Under the pieces are notes generated by a model that was not told the origin of the DNA, ran no database searches, and was given only the letters and a program-made list of their open reading frames with translations. Made by a program: the position numbers and the translations under genes. Shown here piece by piece: positions 17,244-25,073 of a stretch of 64,000 nt of DNA (positions within the stretch are counted from its first letter, which is position 1; each line of letters starts with the position of its first letter). The DNA comes from Streptomyces sp. M92. Lineage in GTDB: Bacteria; Actinomycetota; Actinomycetes; Streptomycetales; Streptomycetaceae. The stretch covers positions 4,650,001 through 4,714,000 of the forward strand of contig NZ_CP101137.1 of the NCBI RefSeq assembly GCF_028473745.1, in the 5' to 3' direction.

Positions 17244-18866
17244 CTAGGCGGGATACCCGACAGCCTCTGGCGTGATTGCCCGAAGTTCTCCCTCCTCCAG
17301 CAGCAGCCACCGGGTGATGCCGATCGACTCCAGGAACGGCATGTCGTGGCTGGCCACGATCAGCGCCCCCTCGTACGACTCCAGCGCCGTGGTGAGCTGC
17401 CGGACACTCGCCATGTCCAGGTTGTTCGTCGGCTCGTCCAGCATCAGCAGCTGCGGGGCGGGCTCCGCCAGCATCAGTGCGGCCAGCGTCGCCCGGAAGC
17501 GCTCGCCGCCGGACAGCGTGTCCGCCGGCTGGTCGGCACGGGCGCCCCGGAACAGGAAGCGCGCCAGCCGCGCCCGGATCCGGTTGTTGGTGGCGCCCGG
17601 CGCGAACCGGGCCACGTTCTCCGCGACGGACAGCCCGCCGTCGAGGACGTCGAGGCGCTGCGGCAGGAACCGCAACGGCACGTGCGCCGTCGCCTCGCCC
17701 GCCACCGGCTCCAGCTCGCCGGCGACGGTCCGCAGCAGCGTGGACTTGCCCGCGCCGTTGCGGCCGATCAGCGCGATCCGCTCCGGGCCGTGCAGGTCCA
17801 GCCCACCCACTCGGGCCCCGTGCCGCAGCTCCAGGTCCCTCAGCGTGAGCACGGACCGGCCCGGAGGCACGGCCGTGTACGGCAGGTCGACGCGGATCTC
17901 GTCGTCGTCCCGTACGGCCTCGACCGCGTCGTCGAGCCGCTCCCTTGCCTCGGCGAGCTTCTCCTCGTGCATGATGCGGTGCTTGCCCGCGGACTCCTGT
18001 GCCGCGCGCTTGCGTGCCCCCATGACGATCTTCGGCTCGCGCTTTTGGTCCCACATCTTCTGGCCGTACCGCTTGCGGCGGGCCAGCTTCATCTGGGCCT
18101 CGGTCAGCTCGCGCTTCTGCTTGCGCAGATCGGACTCGGCGACCCGCACCATGCGCTCGGCCGCCTCCTGCTCGACGGCGAGGGCCTCCTCGTACGCCGA
18201 GAAACTGCCGCCGTACCAGGTGATCTCCCCGGAGCGCAGGTCGGCGATCTGGTCGACCAGGTCCAGCAGCTCCCGGTCATGACTGACCACGACCATGACG
18301 CCGGGCCAGGATTCGACGGCCGCGTACAGCCGCCGGCGCGCGTACAGGTCGAGGTTGTTGGTCGGTTCGTCCAGGAGCAGGACGTCGGGCCGGCGCAGCA
18401 GCAGCGCGGCCAGCCGCAGCAGCACCGACTCGCCGCCCGACACCTCGCCGACGGTGCGGTCGAGGCCCACATGGCCCAGTCCGAGTTCGCCGAGCGCGGC
18501 GAGGGCGCGTTCCTCGACGTCCCAGTCGTCGCCGACCGTCTCGAAGTGCTCCTCGGCCACGTCACCGGCCTCGATGGCGTGCAGTGCGGCGCGCTGCGCG
18601 GCGATGCCGAGCGCCTCGTCGACCCGCAGCGTGGTGTCGAGCGTGACGTTCTGCGGCAGGTAGCCGACCTCGCCGACCAGGCGGACATGGCCCTCGGCCG
18701 GGCTGAGCCGACCGGCGATCAGTTTCAACAGGGTCGATTTTCCCGACCCGTTGACACCGACGAGCCCGGTGCGTCCGGTACCGAAGGAGGTGTCCAGTCC
18801 CTCGAAGACGGGGGTGCCGTCGGGCCAGGCGAAGGAGAGGGACGTGCAGGTGATCGAAATAGACAT
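17244..18866 (-). CDS. ABC-F ribosome protection protein (antibiotic-resistance type)
   Basis: This 540-residue protein has two ABC domains: Walker A GVNGSGKST near residue 38 and GRNGAGKST in the second half, signatures VSGGESVLLRL and LSGGERFRATLA, and Walker B DEPTNNLD twice. A long charged linker between them, rich in Lys/Arg/Glu, is the arm that reaches into the ribosome E site in resistance ABC-F proteins. Ejection of macrolide, lincosamide, pleuromutilin or streptogramin drugs is the likely role; the exact spectrum cannot be read from sequence. The ATG at 18866 is the family start. The frame stays open upstream to 19109, including a possible start at 19043 within the leader. Expression is probably drug-induced through the promoter at 19124-19152 and the attenuator at 18978-18999. 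Confidence 0.92.
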   Translation of the reverse strand: MSISITCTSLSFAWPDGTPVFEGLDTSFGTGRTGLVGVNGSGKSTLLKLIAGRLSPAEGHVRLVGEVGYLPQNVTLDTTLRVDEALGIAAQRAALHAIEAGDVAEEHFETVGDDWDVEERALAALGELGLGHVGLDRTVGEVSGGESVLLRLAALLLRRPDVLLLDEPTNNLDLYARRRLYAAVESWPGVMVVVSHDRELLDLVDQIADLRSGEITWYGGSFSAYEEALAVEQEAAERMVRVAESDLRKQKRELTEAQMKLARRKRYGQKMWDQKREPKIVMGARKRAAQESAGKHRIMHEEKLAEARERLDDAVEAVRDDDEIRVDLPYTAVPPGRSVLTLRDLELRHGARVGGLDLHGPERIALIGRNGAGKSTLLRTVAGELEPVAGEATAHVPLRFLPQRLDVLDGGLSVAENVARFAPGATNNRIRARLARFLFRGARADQPADTLSGGERFRATLAALMLAEPAPQLLMLDEPTNNLDMASVRQLTTALESYEGALIVASHDMPFLESIGITRWLLLEEGELRAITPEAVGYPA

Positions 18867-18977
18867 ACGGTCTCCGCGGTTGCTTGAAGCCGTCAGGGGC
18901 AAACGCGTATCGAGACACCGGGAGGCGGCGACCGCCGTCGGGCGGGGAAGGAGGGTCCCGGGGAGTGCTGGGGCACG

Positions 18978-18999
18978 AAAAAAGCCCTGCTCCGCAAGG
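18978..18999 (-). terminator. Leader attenuator of the ABC-F gene
   Basis: Reading the minus strand, CCTTGC-GGA-GCAGGG (six pairs including one G-U) is followed by C and six T residues, an intrinsic terminator rarely seen in this GC-rich genome. It lies 112 bases before the ABC-F ATG and about 120 bases after the promoter, inside an untranslated leader. Leader terminators that are read through when a drug stalls the ribosome are known for resistance ABC-F genes. A short leader ORF beginning ATG 19053 or 19043 runs into the hairpin and could serve as sensor. Confidence 0.65.
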
Positions 19000-19123
19000 A
19001 CGGCTCGAACGCCGAGGTCGCACGCGGCGTACACATGTGGCATGCGTTGACATGTGACGCGGTGTCTCAGGACCTCAGACGAGCAACGTCCTTCTCCAAT
19101 CGGCGGCAACAGAAGCGTCGTAC

Positions 19124-19152
19124 ACAGTATGAGAGACCGGTCCGACTGTCAA
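19124..19152 (-). promoter_or_regulatory. Promoter of ABC-F / UvrA-like pair, WblC(WhiB7)-like
   Basis: On the minus strand, a perfect -35 TTGACA (19152-19147) is separated by 17 bases from the -10 TACTGT (19129-19124). Immediately upstream of the -35 stands an A run (AAAAACG), the A/T-rich element that WblC/WhiB7 binds in antibiotic-responsive promoters. Transcription would begin near 19117 and give a leader of about 250 bases. No other 300-base gene-free stretch here has such a strong consensus promoter. Confidence 0.7.
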
Positions 19153-19196
19153 CGTTTTTCCGTAGATTCGGTCTCACGGCCCTTAGGAGGCACCCC

Positions 19197-19874
19197 GTGC
19201 CCGACGGCTCGCTCTCCCTGCCGGCCCGGCTCTGCCTGCTGGCCTGGGACCCCACGAGGCCCGGCGCCACCGACACCGCCCGGGTCCACCGCCTCGTGCG
19301 CGCGGGCGCGCTCACCGAGCTGGCACGGCGTGGTCTGCTCACCGACGACGAGGGCATCGCCGTCCCCGTCGACCTCGACTCCCGCACCGGGGACGCCGTC
19401 CTGGACGGGTTGCTCGAGCTCGTCCGCGAGTCCCTGCCGCACAGGTGGCGGACCTGGGTGCGGCGGTACGCCCGGGTCACCTTCGACGCCGCCCGGGAGC
19501 AACTGGTGGCCGAGGGCTGCCTGCGCGCCGAGCGGAGGCGGGTCCTCGGCGTCTTCCCCTCGGTGGAGTACGTCCTGGCACGCGGCGCGGCGGCGCGGAC
19601 GCTGAGCGCGCGGACGCGGGCCGTCCTGGAGGGCGCGGTGCCGGCCGGTGAGGTCTCCGAGCGGGACGCGGTCGTGGCCGTGCTGGCGGCGGCCGCGGAG
19701 CCGCGAGACGCCGGGGCCGCCGCGACCCGAGCCGGCCGGGAGGCGCGGGTCGCGGAGCTGACCGAACGCGGCGCGGCGTCGGTGCCCGGCCTGCGCGAGA
19801 TCCTGCTCGAGGTGCGGGGCGCGTTGCGCGCGGAGACGGCGGACGCCGCCGCGACGTCGCCGGGCGGCGGCTGA
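19197..19874 (+). CDS. GPP34 (GOLPH3/VPS74-like) family protein
   Basis: This 225-residue protein has the all-helical GPP34 fold, beginning SLPARLCLLAWDP with a segment of the type LVRAGALTELARRGLL. Eukaryotic members bind phosphatidylinositol-4-phosphate and sort Golgi glycosyltransferases. Streptomyces carries many paralogues of unknown role. GTG 19197 is chosen because AGGAGG lies six bases before it; the frame is open further upstream but overlaps the divergent ABC-F promoter. It converges on ssgD with 27 bases between the stops. Confidence 0.85.
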   Translation: MPDGSLSLPARLCLLAWDPTRPGATDTARVHRLVRAGALTELARRGLLTDDEGIAVPVDLDSRTGDAVLDGLLELVRESLPHRWRTWVRRYARVTFDAAREQLVAEGCLRAERRRVLGVFPSVEYVLARGAAARTLSARTRAVLEGAVPAGEVSERDAVVAVLAAAAEPRDAGAAATRAGREARVAELTERGAASVPGLREILLEVRGALRAETADAAATSPGGG

Positions 19875-19901
19875 GGCGGTCCGCCAGGGCCCGGGGGTCT
19901 C

Positions 19902-20318
19902 TCAGCAGGTGCCGCGCATCAGCTCGGCCAGGTCGTGGTCCAGGTCCAGCTGGAGGTGCTCAAGCCCGACCGGCACCAGCTCTCCGGTGGCCTGGAGGAA
20001 CCGGCGCAGCTCGCCCGAGCGGACGTGGATCACGGCGGTGCCCTCGGGCGCGTGGAACTCCAGCACGGTGCGGTCGTACCCGTAGGGCCGCACCCGCACG
20101 TCGCCGTGGCCGTCCGGCTCCTGCATGCCCGAGATGAGCAGCTCGCGGGAGAACGTCCAGCACACCTCCACGCCTTCGAGCGTGGCCGGGGCCGGGAAGG
20201 TCATGCGGACGGCGAACGGATCGCTGCGGTCGTAGCGCAGCGTGGCGGGAATGCTCGGCATACGCGGCGCGGCGGCGACGAGACGCGCCTCGACCGGCTG
20301 TTCGATGACGGTGGACAA
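19902..20318 (-). CDS. ssgD: SsgA-like sporulation/cell-division protein, SsgD type
   Basis: This 138-residue member of the SsgA-like (SALP) family is found only in sporulating actinomycetes. Visible hallmarks are RYDRSDPFAVRMTF, EVCWTFSRELLISGM, DVRVRPYGYDRTVLEF and the C-terminal VGLEHLQLDLDHDLAELM. SALPs recruit division and peptidoglycan enzymes; SsgD has been linked to lateral-wall integrity. The assignment to SsgD rather than another SALP rests on remembered sequence and gene order. The start is a TTG at 20318, preceded by GAGGGAG eight bases upstream; the frame remains open to 20405 but the protein family begins at STVIEQ. Confidence 0.85.
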   Translation of the reverse strand: MSTVIEQPVEARLVAAAPRMPSIPATLRYDRSDPFAVRMTFPAPATLEGVEVCWTFSRELLISGMQEPDGHGDVRVRPYGYDRTVLEFHAPEGTAVIHVRSGELRRFLQATGELVPVGLEHLQLDLDHDLAELMRGTC

Positions 20319-20397
20319 CGCCTTGCTCCCTCGTGACGGCTGGACGGGCGGGGGGTGGTTGGGCCGGGCACTGGAAGAGACGACGGAATCAGCCAAT

Positions 20398-20445
20398 CCG
20401 TGCACACGATGAGCGAGTGACCTCTGTCACCGCGTTCATGCACGG
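20398..20445. promoter_or_regulatory. Nested inverted repeats upstream of ssgD
   Basis: CCGTGCA (20398-20404) pairs with TGCACGG (20439-20445), and inside them GTGAC (20417-20421) pairs with GTCAC (20426-20430). The nested dyads sit 80-127 bases upstream of the ssgD start and about 118 bases upstream of the divergent secreted-protein gene. A shared operator is possible; the regulator is unknown. Confidence 0.4.
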
Positions 20446-20562
20446 GAGTGACCGGACTCTCCTCGCGTGCCGCGCAAGGCACTTGGACCACTCGCGCGCG
20501 GGCGCGCGTGCCGTCGCCGGTCCTCTGGACGGAGCGGAAGCGGTGGGCTAGCTTCGCCCGCC

Positions 20563-21690
20563 ATGAGGCGCTTGGGGAGCATGCGACGCACGGCACGGCC
20601 GGCCCGCACCGGCGGCGGGCGCACGGGACGGGCGGTGATCGCGGGGACGGTGGCCGCGGCCGCCCTCGCCGTCCTGACGGCGGCGACCCCCGCGCAGGCG
20701 CACCAGCGACCGCACTGGGACCTGAAGGACACCGGCGCCGCCGGGGCGTTCGACGTCCGCTTCCGCGGCCTCGCGGCGGTCAGCCGGCACACCGCCTGGG
20801 TGGCCGGCAGCCGGGGCACCGTCCTGCGCACCACCGATGGCGGCGACACATGGCGGAACGTCTCGCCACCGGGTGCGGGAGGGCTGGAGTTCCGCGACGT
20901 CGAGGCGTTCGACGCCCGGCGGGCCGTGGTGCTGGCCATCGGCGAGGGCGAGGCGTCCCGCGTCTACCGCACCGACGACGGCGGGGCCACCTGGACCGAG
21001 TCCTTCCGCAACACCGACCCGCGGGCCTTCTACGACTGCCTCACCTTCTTCGACCGCCGGCACGGCCTCGCCATGAGCGACCCGGTGGACGGGAAGTTCC
21101 GGATCCTGTCGACCAGCGACGGCGGACGCTCCTGGAAGGTGCTGCCCAGCCGGGGCATGCCGGCCGCGCAGAACGGCGAGGCCGGGTTCGCGGCCAGTGG
21201 CCAGTGCCTGGTCTCCTCGGGACCGAAGGACGTCTGGCTGGCCACCGGCGGCGCGGCACGCGCACGCGTGCTGCACTCCGCCGACCGCGGACTCACCTGG
21301 ACGACGGCCGACGCCCCGGTCCCGGCCGGCGACCCGGCCCGGGGCGTCTTCGCCCTCGCCTTCCGCGACCGCGTCCACGGGCTCGCCGTCGGCGGCGACT
21401 TCCGCCCCGGCCGGACCTCCCCGAGGGCGGCGGCGCGGACCACCGACGGCGGAGGCACCTGGCGGTCCGCCGGCCGCTCGCCCGGCGCCTACCGTTCCGG
21501 CGTCGCCTGGCTCCCGCACAGCCGCACCGCGGCCCTCGCGGTCGGCCCCACCGGCACGGACCTCACCACGGACGGCGGCCGCACCTGGCGGACGGTCGAC
21601 ACGGGCTCGTACGACACCGTGGACTGCACCGCCGACCTGGGCTGTTGGGCGGCCGGCGAGCAGGGCCGGGTCGCCCGGCTGGAGCCCTGA
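20563..21690 (+). CDS. Secreted BNR/Ycf48-like beta-propeller protein
   Basis: This 375-residue protein has a signal peptide (about residues 1-45, ending ATPAQA), then repeated blades marked by RTTDGGDTW, RTDDGGATW, STSDGGRSW, HSADRGLTW, RTTDGGGTW and TTDGGRTW. These are the Asp-box motifs of sialidase-like and photosystem assembly factor (Ycf48) propellers. Such folds bind ligands or partner proteins; catalytic sialidase residues are not evident. It is often labelled oxidoreductase without support. ATG 20563 is taken as start; a second ATG at 20581 would give a tighter signal peptide. It is divergent from ssgD. Confidence 0.85.
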   Translation: MRRLGSMRRTARPARTGGGRTGRAVIAGTVAAAALAVLTAATPAQAHQRPHWDLKDTGAAGAFDVRFRGLAAVSRHTAWVAGSRGTVLRTTDGGDTWRNVSPPGAGGLEFRDVEAFDARRAVVLAIGEGEASRVYRTDDGGATWTESFRNTDPRAFYDCLTFFDRRHGLAMSDPVDGKFRILSTSDGGRSWKVLPSRGMPAAQNGEAGFAASGQCLVSSGPKDVWLATGGAARARVLHSADRGLTWTTADAPVPAGDPARGVFALAFRDRVHGLAVGGDFRPGRTSPRAAARTTDGGGTWRSAGRSPGAYRSGVAWLPHSRTAALAVGPTGTDLTTDGGRTWRTVDTGSYDTVDCTADLGCWAAGEQGRVARLEP

Positions 21691-21761
21691 CGCCGCGCGG
21701 GGCGGGGTGCTCCTCCGTAACGTGGGTACCCGTTCACCGAACGTGAGAGGAGTGAGCGGAC

Positions 21762-22091
21762 ATGCCGAGCGGTTCCAGCTCCAAGCGGGAGCGGCAGTAC
21801 GAGCACATCAAGGACAGCGCCGAGGACCGTGGCGCGAGCACCAGGCGCGCCAAGGAGATCGCGGCCCGGACGGTGAACAAGGAGCGCGCGCAGTCCGGCG
21901 AGTCCAAGACCGCCAGCCGCACGTCCACGCGGGACAAGTCGCCGAGCAAGCGGGGCGGCGAGCGGTCCGGCAACCGCCAGGGGCCGCAGGGGCAGACCAA
22001 GGAGCAGCTGTACCAGGAGGCCAAGCGCCGCGACATCAGCGGCCGTTCGAACATGAACAAGGGCGAGCTGCGGCGCGCGCTCGGCAAGTGA
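21762..22091 (+). CDS. Small basic hydrophilic protein with SAP/Rho-N-like tail
   Basis: This 109-residue, highly charged protein (Lys, Arg, Ser, Glu rich) has no hydrophobic segment. The C-terminal part, TKEQLYQEAKRRDISGRSNM followed by KGELRRAL, resembles the short helix-extended-helix of SAP and Rho N-terminal domains that contact nucleic acids. Relatives in actinomycetes are labelled plasmid stabilisation protein without evidence. The N-terminal half looks disordered. AGAGGAGTG precedes the ATG at 21762. A nucleoid- or RNA-associated role is a guess. Confidence 0.8.
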   Translation: MPSGSSSKRERQYEHIKDSAEDRGASTRRAKEIAARTVNKERAQSGESKTASRTSTRDKSPSKRGGERSGNRQGPQGQTKEQLYQEAKRRDISGRSNMNKGELRRALGK

Positions 22092-22101
22092 GCCCTGCGC
22101 C

Positions 22102-22398
22102 CTAACCCGGGGTCTCCCGGTACGGCTCCAGCGCCGGTGCCGTCTTCGTGGCGACGAACTCGGTGACGCGGTAGGCGCACACGCCCGCCCTGACGAAGGG
22201 GTCGCCCACCGTGATCTCCTCGGCCCGCGCGCGGTCCTCCGCGACGGCGATGATCACTCCGCCGTCGCGGGGTTCCTTGCGCCCGGACGCCAGGACCACT
22301 CCCCGCGCGTACAACTCGTCGAGCCACGCCACGTGCTCCTCCAGCACGGCGTCGACGGCTTCCAGCGGGGCGGTGTAGGACAGTTCCAGTACGAACAT
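22102..22398 (-). CDS. YCII-related domain protein
   Basis: This 98-residue protein has the YCII fold, with the conserved His-Asp pair in EEHVAWLDELYARGVVLASG and the segment GDPFVRAGVCAYRVTEF. The family belongs to the dimeric alpha-beta barrel group; most members have no known substrate. ATG 22398 matches the usual length. It converges on the preceding small gene with ten bases between the stops and is divergent from the endonuclease V gene, 42 bases away. Confidence 0.9.
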   Translation of the reverse strand: MFVLELSYTAPLEAVDAVLEEHVAWLDELYARGVVLASGRKEPRDGGVIIAVAEDRARAEEITVGDPFVRAGVCAYRVTEFVATKTAPALEPYRETPG

Positions 22399-22440
22399 GA
22401 TCGCGAGCGTACTCCGGGGTCCCGTAGGCTTGCGGCCACC

Positions 22441-23142
22441 ATGAGGACCGTGACCGCGCAGACCCCCGCCGACTGGCCCGCGACCGAGGAGCGGGCCCGT
22501 GCCGTCCAGGACGAACTGCGGGCCCGCGCGGTCCTCGACGAGCCGGGGCCGCCGCCCGGTACGGGCCGGGTGACCGGTGTGGACGTCGCCTACGACGACG
22601 AACGCGATGTCGTCGCCGCGGCCGCCGTCGTCCTCGACGCCGCGACCCTCGGCGTCGTCGCCGAGTCCACGGCCGTCGGGCGGATCTCCTTCCCGTACGT
22701 GCCCGGTCTGCTCGCCTTCCGCGAGATCCCGACCGTCCTCGCCGCCCTGGACGCGCTGCCCTGCCCGCCCGGCCTGGTCGTCTGCGACGGCTACGGCCTG
22801 GCCCACCCGCGCCGCTTCGGTCTCGCCAGCCACCTCGGGGTGCTCACCGGCCTGCCCACGATCGGCGTCGCCAAGAACCCGTTCACCTTCACCCACGACG
22901 AACCGGACGCACCGCACGGCAGCACGTCGCCGCTGCTCGACGGTGCCGAGGAGGTCGGGCGGGCCGTGCGCACGCGCGACGGCGTCAAGCCGGTCTTCGT
23001 CTCCGTCGGCCACCGGGTGAGCCTGGACAACGCCTGTGCCCACACCCTGGCGCTCGCCCCGGCCTACCGGCTGCCGGAAACCACCCGCAGGGCCGACGCC
23101 CTGTGCCGCGAGGCCCTGCGGGCGGCCACCTACCCGGCCTGA
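22441..23142 (+). CDS. nfi: Deoxyribonuclease V (endonuclease V)
   Basis: This 233-residue repair nuclease cuts the second phosphodiester 3' to deoxyinosine and related deaminated bases. Family motifs are clear: GVDVAYDD (catalytic Asp), FPYVPGLLAFREIP with the PYVP strand-separating wedge, VCDGYGLAHPRRFGLASHLG (second acidic residue) and GVAKN. Length is typical. The ATG at 22441 directly follows the divergent promoter region; the frame is open further upstream but that would overlap the divergent YCII gene. Its end overlaps the convergent small gene by 13 bases. Confidence 0.95.
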   Translation: MRTVTAQTPADWPATEERARAVQDELRARAVLDEPGPPPGTGRVTGVDVAYDDERDVVAAAAVVLDAATLGVVAESTAVGRISFPYVPGLLAFREIPTVLAALDALPCPPGLVVCDGYGLAHPRRFGLASHLGVLTGLPTIGVAKNPFTFTHDEPDAPHGSTSPLLDGAEEVGRAVRTRDGVKPVFVSVGHRVSLDNACAHTLALAPAYRLPETTRRADALCREALRAATYPA

Positions 23143-23324
23143 CCCTCGACGCTCCAGCGGCCCACCTCCCGGTACGCCGAGTCGTAGATCCCGGCAGTGT
23201 CGCCGGGCCGCAGCTCGTAGTGCTTCAGGTTGCCGCCCCAGTACCGCAGGATCCGCTGCAACTCGCCCGTGGGGTCCTCGGCGAGCGCGCCCTCGTCCAT
23301 GGTGACTTCGAGAAGGAACTTCAT
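23130..23324 (-). CDS. Small conserved hypothetical protein
   Basis: This 64-residue protein begins MKFLLEVTMDEG and contains ELQRILRYWGGNLKHYEL and YDSAYREVGRWSVE. It has a compact alpha-beta composition with no membrane segment, and I recognise no named family. Its last codons overlap the end of the convergent endonuclease V gene by 13 bases. ATG 23324 is preferred over upstream in-frame starts because the sequence before it is low in family-like character. Confidence 0.7.
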   Translation of the reverse strand: MKFLLEVTMDEGALAEDPTGELQRILRYWGGNLKHYELRPGDTAGIYDSAYREVGRWSVEGQAG

Positions 23325-23352
23325 GCCTTCAAGGGTTTCATTGAAGTCCTTC

Positions 23353-23411
23353 TTGGGACTTTTCCGTACTCGACCGCTGGTCCAGGCGTCCGTTGGCGGC
23401 CGAAGTCCCAA
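23353..23411. repeat. 9-bp inverted repeat TTGGGACTT / AAGTCCCAA
   Basis: The perfect arms 23353-23361 and 23403-23411 are 41 bases apart in the divergent region between two small genes (starts at 23324 and 23506). They could be paired binding half-sites or a leader hairpin. No other feature was seen between 23325 and 23505. Confidence 0.4.
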
Positions 23412-23505
23412 ATCGCCGTGGCGACCGCTGGGCGCCGGTGCTCAGGAGCGGGCTGAGTATCCGTACGGATGTGCCCGTCCCGCCGACGGCGGCACGGTGG
23501 AGGGC

Positions 23506-23655
23506 ATGACGAAGCACCGCGCCCACGAGCAGTCCGCCCGCCGGCCCGCACCGCGCAGCGAGCGGGCGGTGGTCGCCGGGCTGGTGCTCGCCGTGGGCGC
23601 GGGACTGGCCTGGGCCGGCGGGATGATCTACACGATCGTCGGGTGGTCGGGCTAG
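23506..23655 (+). CDS. Small single-span membrane protein
   Basis: This 49-residue product has a basic, hydrophilic N-terminus of about 20 residues, one hydrophobic span (AVVAGLVLAVGAGLAWAGGM) and a short tail ending YTIVGWSG. A GGAGGG sequence stands just before the ATG at 23506. Nothing is known of its role. The short length and good initiation site make it a plausible real gene rather than noise. Confidence 0.6.
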   Translation: MTKHRAHEQSARRPAPRSERAVVAGLVLAVGAGLAWAGGMIYTIVGWSG

Positions 23656-23689
23656 AAACCCGTCGCGAGGGCCCCTGAGGGCAGCCGCG

Positions 23690-24868
23690 TCAGCGGGTGG
23701 CCGCCACCCGGAAGCGGAGGCCCGCGGCCCGCAGGCGCCCGGTCAGGGCGTCGCCCATCGCCACGGCCGTCGTGACCTGCCCCGAGGTCGGGGGCAGGTC
23801 GTCGAGGGCGAGGGAGAGCGCCGCCTCGGCGAACATCTTCGCCGTCTCGTCGTACCCGGGGTCGCCGCCCGCGACCTCGGTGAACACCTTCCGGCCGCCG
23901 CCCTCGCCCACGAAGCGGACCGAGAACCAGCTCTTCGCCCGCTTCTCGGCGCTCGGACCGTCCCCCGGCTCCAGCCGGGCGGAGAGCCACCGCCGCGCGG
24001 GCGGCACCTGCGCCGCCGTCACCAGCGCGGCCACCGCCGCCACGCCGCCCACCGCGACGGGCAGCCGCCGCACGGCCGCGTAGTGACGGTAGCGGAAGTC
24101 GGGGCCGTAGCGGTCCAGGGCCTTCGCGGAACGGCGCACGATCTGCGCGTCGACGGTCGGCAGCGGCAATGCCCAGGCGCCCACCTCCCCGGCGTACCGG
24201 GGCGCGCCCGTCGGCGTCACCGCGCGGCGGCCCACCAGCCGGGGCTCGTGCCGCCGCCGTTCCAGCGCGGCGGCCCGCAGCTGCCGGCCGCGCGCGAACT
24301 GGCCCAGCGCCGAGGCGAACGTACCGCCGGAGAAGGCGGCGTCGGCGCTCACGTAGCCGTCCACGCTCAGCGGCACGCCCTCGGGCAGCTGCCGCACGGT
24401 GAAGTACACGCCGAGGTCGTGCGGAACGGAGTCGAAACCGCAGGCGTGCACCAGCCGCGCCCCGGTCTCCCGCGCGCGTGCGTCATGACGGACGTACGTC
24501 AGGTCCACGAACTCGGGCTCACCCGTGAGGTCGAGGTAGTCCGTGCCCGCCTCCGCGCAGGCGCCGGCGAGCGCGTCGCCGTACCGGACGTACGGGCCCA
24601 CCGTGGTGGCCACCACGCGCGCCTGTCCGGCGAGTTCGCGCACCGTGGCCGGTTCGGACACGTCGGCGCGCAGGATCCCCACGTCCGGCGCGCCGGGCAG
24701 CAGGTCCCGCAGCCTGCGCAGCTTCTCCTCGCTCCGGCCGGCGATCGCCCAGCGCAGCCCCTCGGGCGCGTGCGCGGCGAGGTAGCGCGCGGTGAGCTCG
24801 CCGACGAAACCCGTCGCTCCGAAGAGCACGATGTCGTACGGCCTCTCGGCCTTGTTCTGCCTGCTCAT
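23690..24868 (-). CDS. Saccharopine dehydrogenase-like reductase (trans-acting enoyl reductase type)
   Basis: This 392-residue protein has an N-terminal Rossmann fold (DIVLFGATGFVGELTARYLA, about residues 12-31) and conserved family segments VGPYVRYGDALAGACAEAGTDYLDLTGE and HACGFDSVPHDLGVY. The family includes mycobacterial Rv2449c/Rv2953-type reductases, the latter a trans-acting enoyl reductase for phenolphthiocerol lipids, as well as unassigned Streptomyces proteins. The substrate is unknown here; no polyketide synthase is nearby. The ATG at 24868 has GAAGGGGTGTC before it. The gene is divergent from the CoA-transferase/thiolase operon, so a lipid-related role is plausible. Confidence 0.88.
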   Translation of the reverse strand: MSRQNKAERPYDIVLFGATGFVGELTARYLAAHAPEGLRWAIAGRSEEKLRRLRDLLPGAPDVGILRADVSEPATVRELAGQARVVATTVGPYVRYGDALAGACAEAGTDYLDLTGEPEFVDLTYVRHDARARETGARLVHACGFDSVPHDLGVYFTVRQLPEGVPLSVDGYVSADAAFSGGTFASALGQFARGRQLRAAALERRRHEPRLVGRRAVTPTGAPRYAGEVGAWALPLPTVDAQIVRRSAKALDRYGPDFRYRHYAAVRRLPVAVGGVAAVAALVTAAQVPPARRWLSARLEPGDGPSAEKRAKSWFSVRFVGEGGGRKVFTEVAGGDPGYDETAKMFAEAALSLALDDLPPTSGQVTTAVAMGDALTGRLRAAGLRFRVAATR

Positions 24869-24982
24869 GACACCCCTTCGTCACCCGTCGGCAACCCCTG
24901 GGCCCGCAACGCGCGCCGTCGCCGGTGGCCGAGGCTAGCGTGAGGACCGCCGGCCCGAAGAGGGGTCGCCCCATAATTGGCT

Positions 24983-24990
24983 AAGCGCTT
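24983..24990. promoter_or_regulatory. Palindrome AAGCGCTT in divergent lipid-gene promoter
   Basis: TAAGCGCTTGCTCGCTC at 24982-24998 resembles operators of TetR-type repressors that control beta-oxidation genes, many of which centre on AAGCGCTT. It lies 84 bases before the CoA-transferase start and 115 before the reductase start. The evidence is one short palindrome, so the call is tentative. Confidence 0.3.
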
Positions 24991-25073
24991 GCTCGCTCGG
25001 GTCTTGTGCCCAGTGGAACACGTTCTTAGCATCACTGGTGTTACATCAGTTGTGTCACAGAGCTGGGGGCTCC

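Noticed and set aside
18866..19109. N-terminal extension of the ABC-F protein from the upstream in-frame start
   Set aside because: The added 81 residues are unlike the family, would overlap the attenuator hairpin, and the ATG at 18866 gives the conserved N-terminus.
24960..25073. tRNA or other stable RNA gene in AT-richer spacers
   Set aside because: No cloverleaf with TTC-loop and anticodon-stem pairing was found here or in the other spacers examined.
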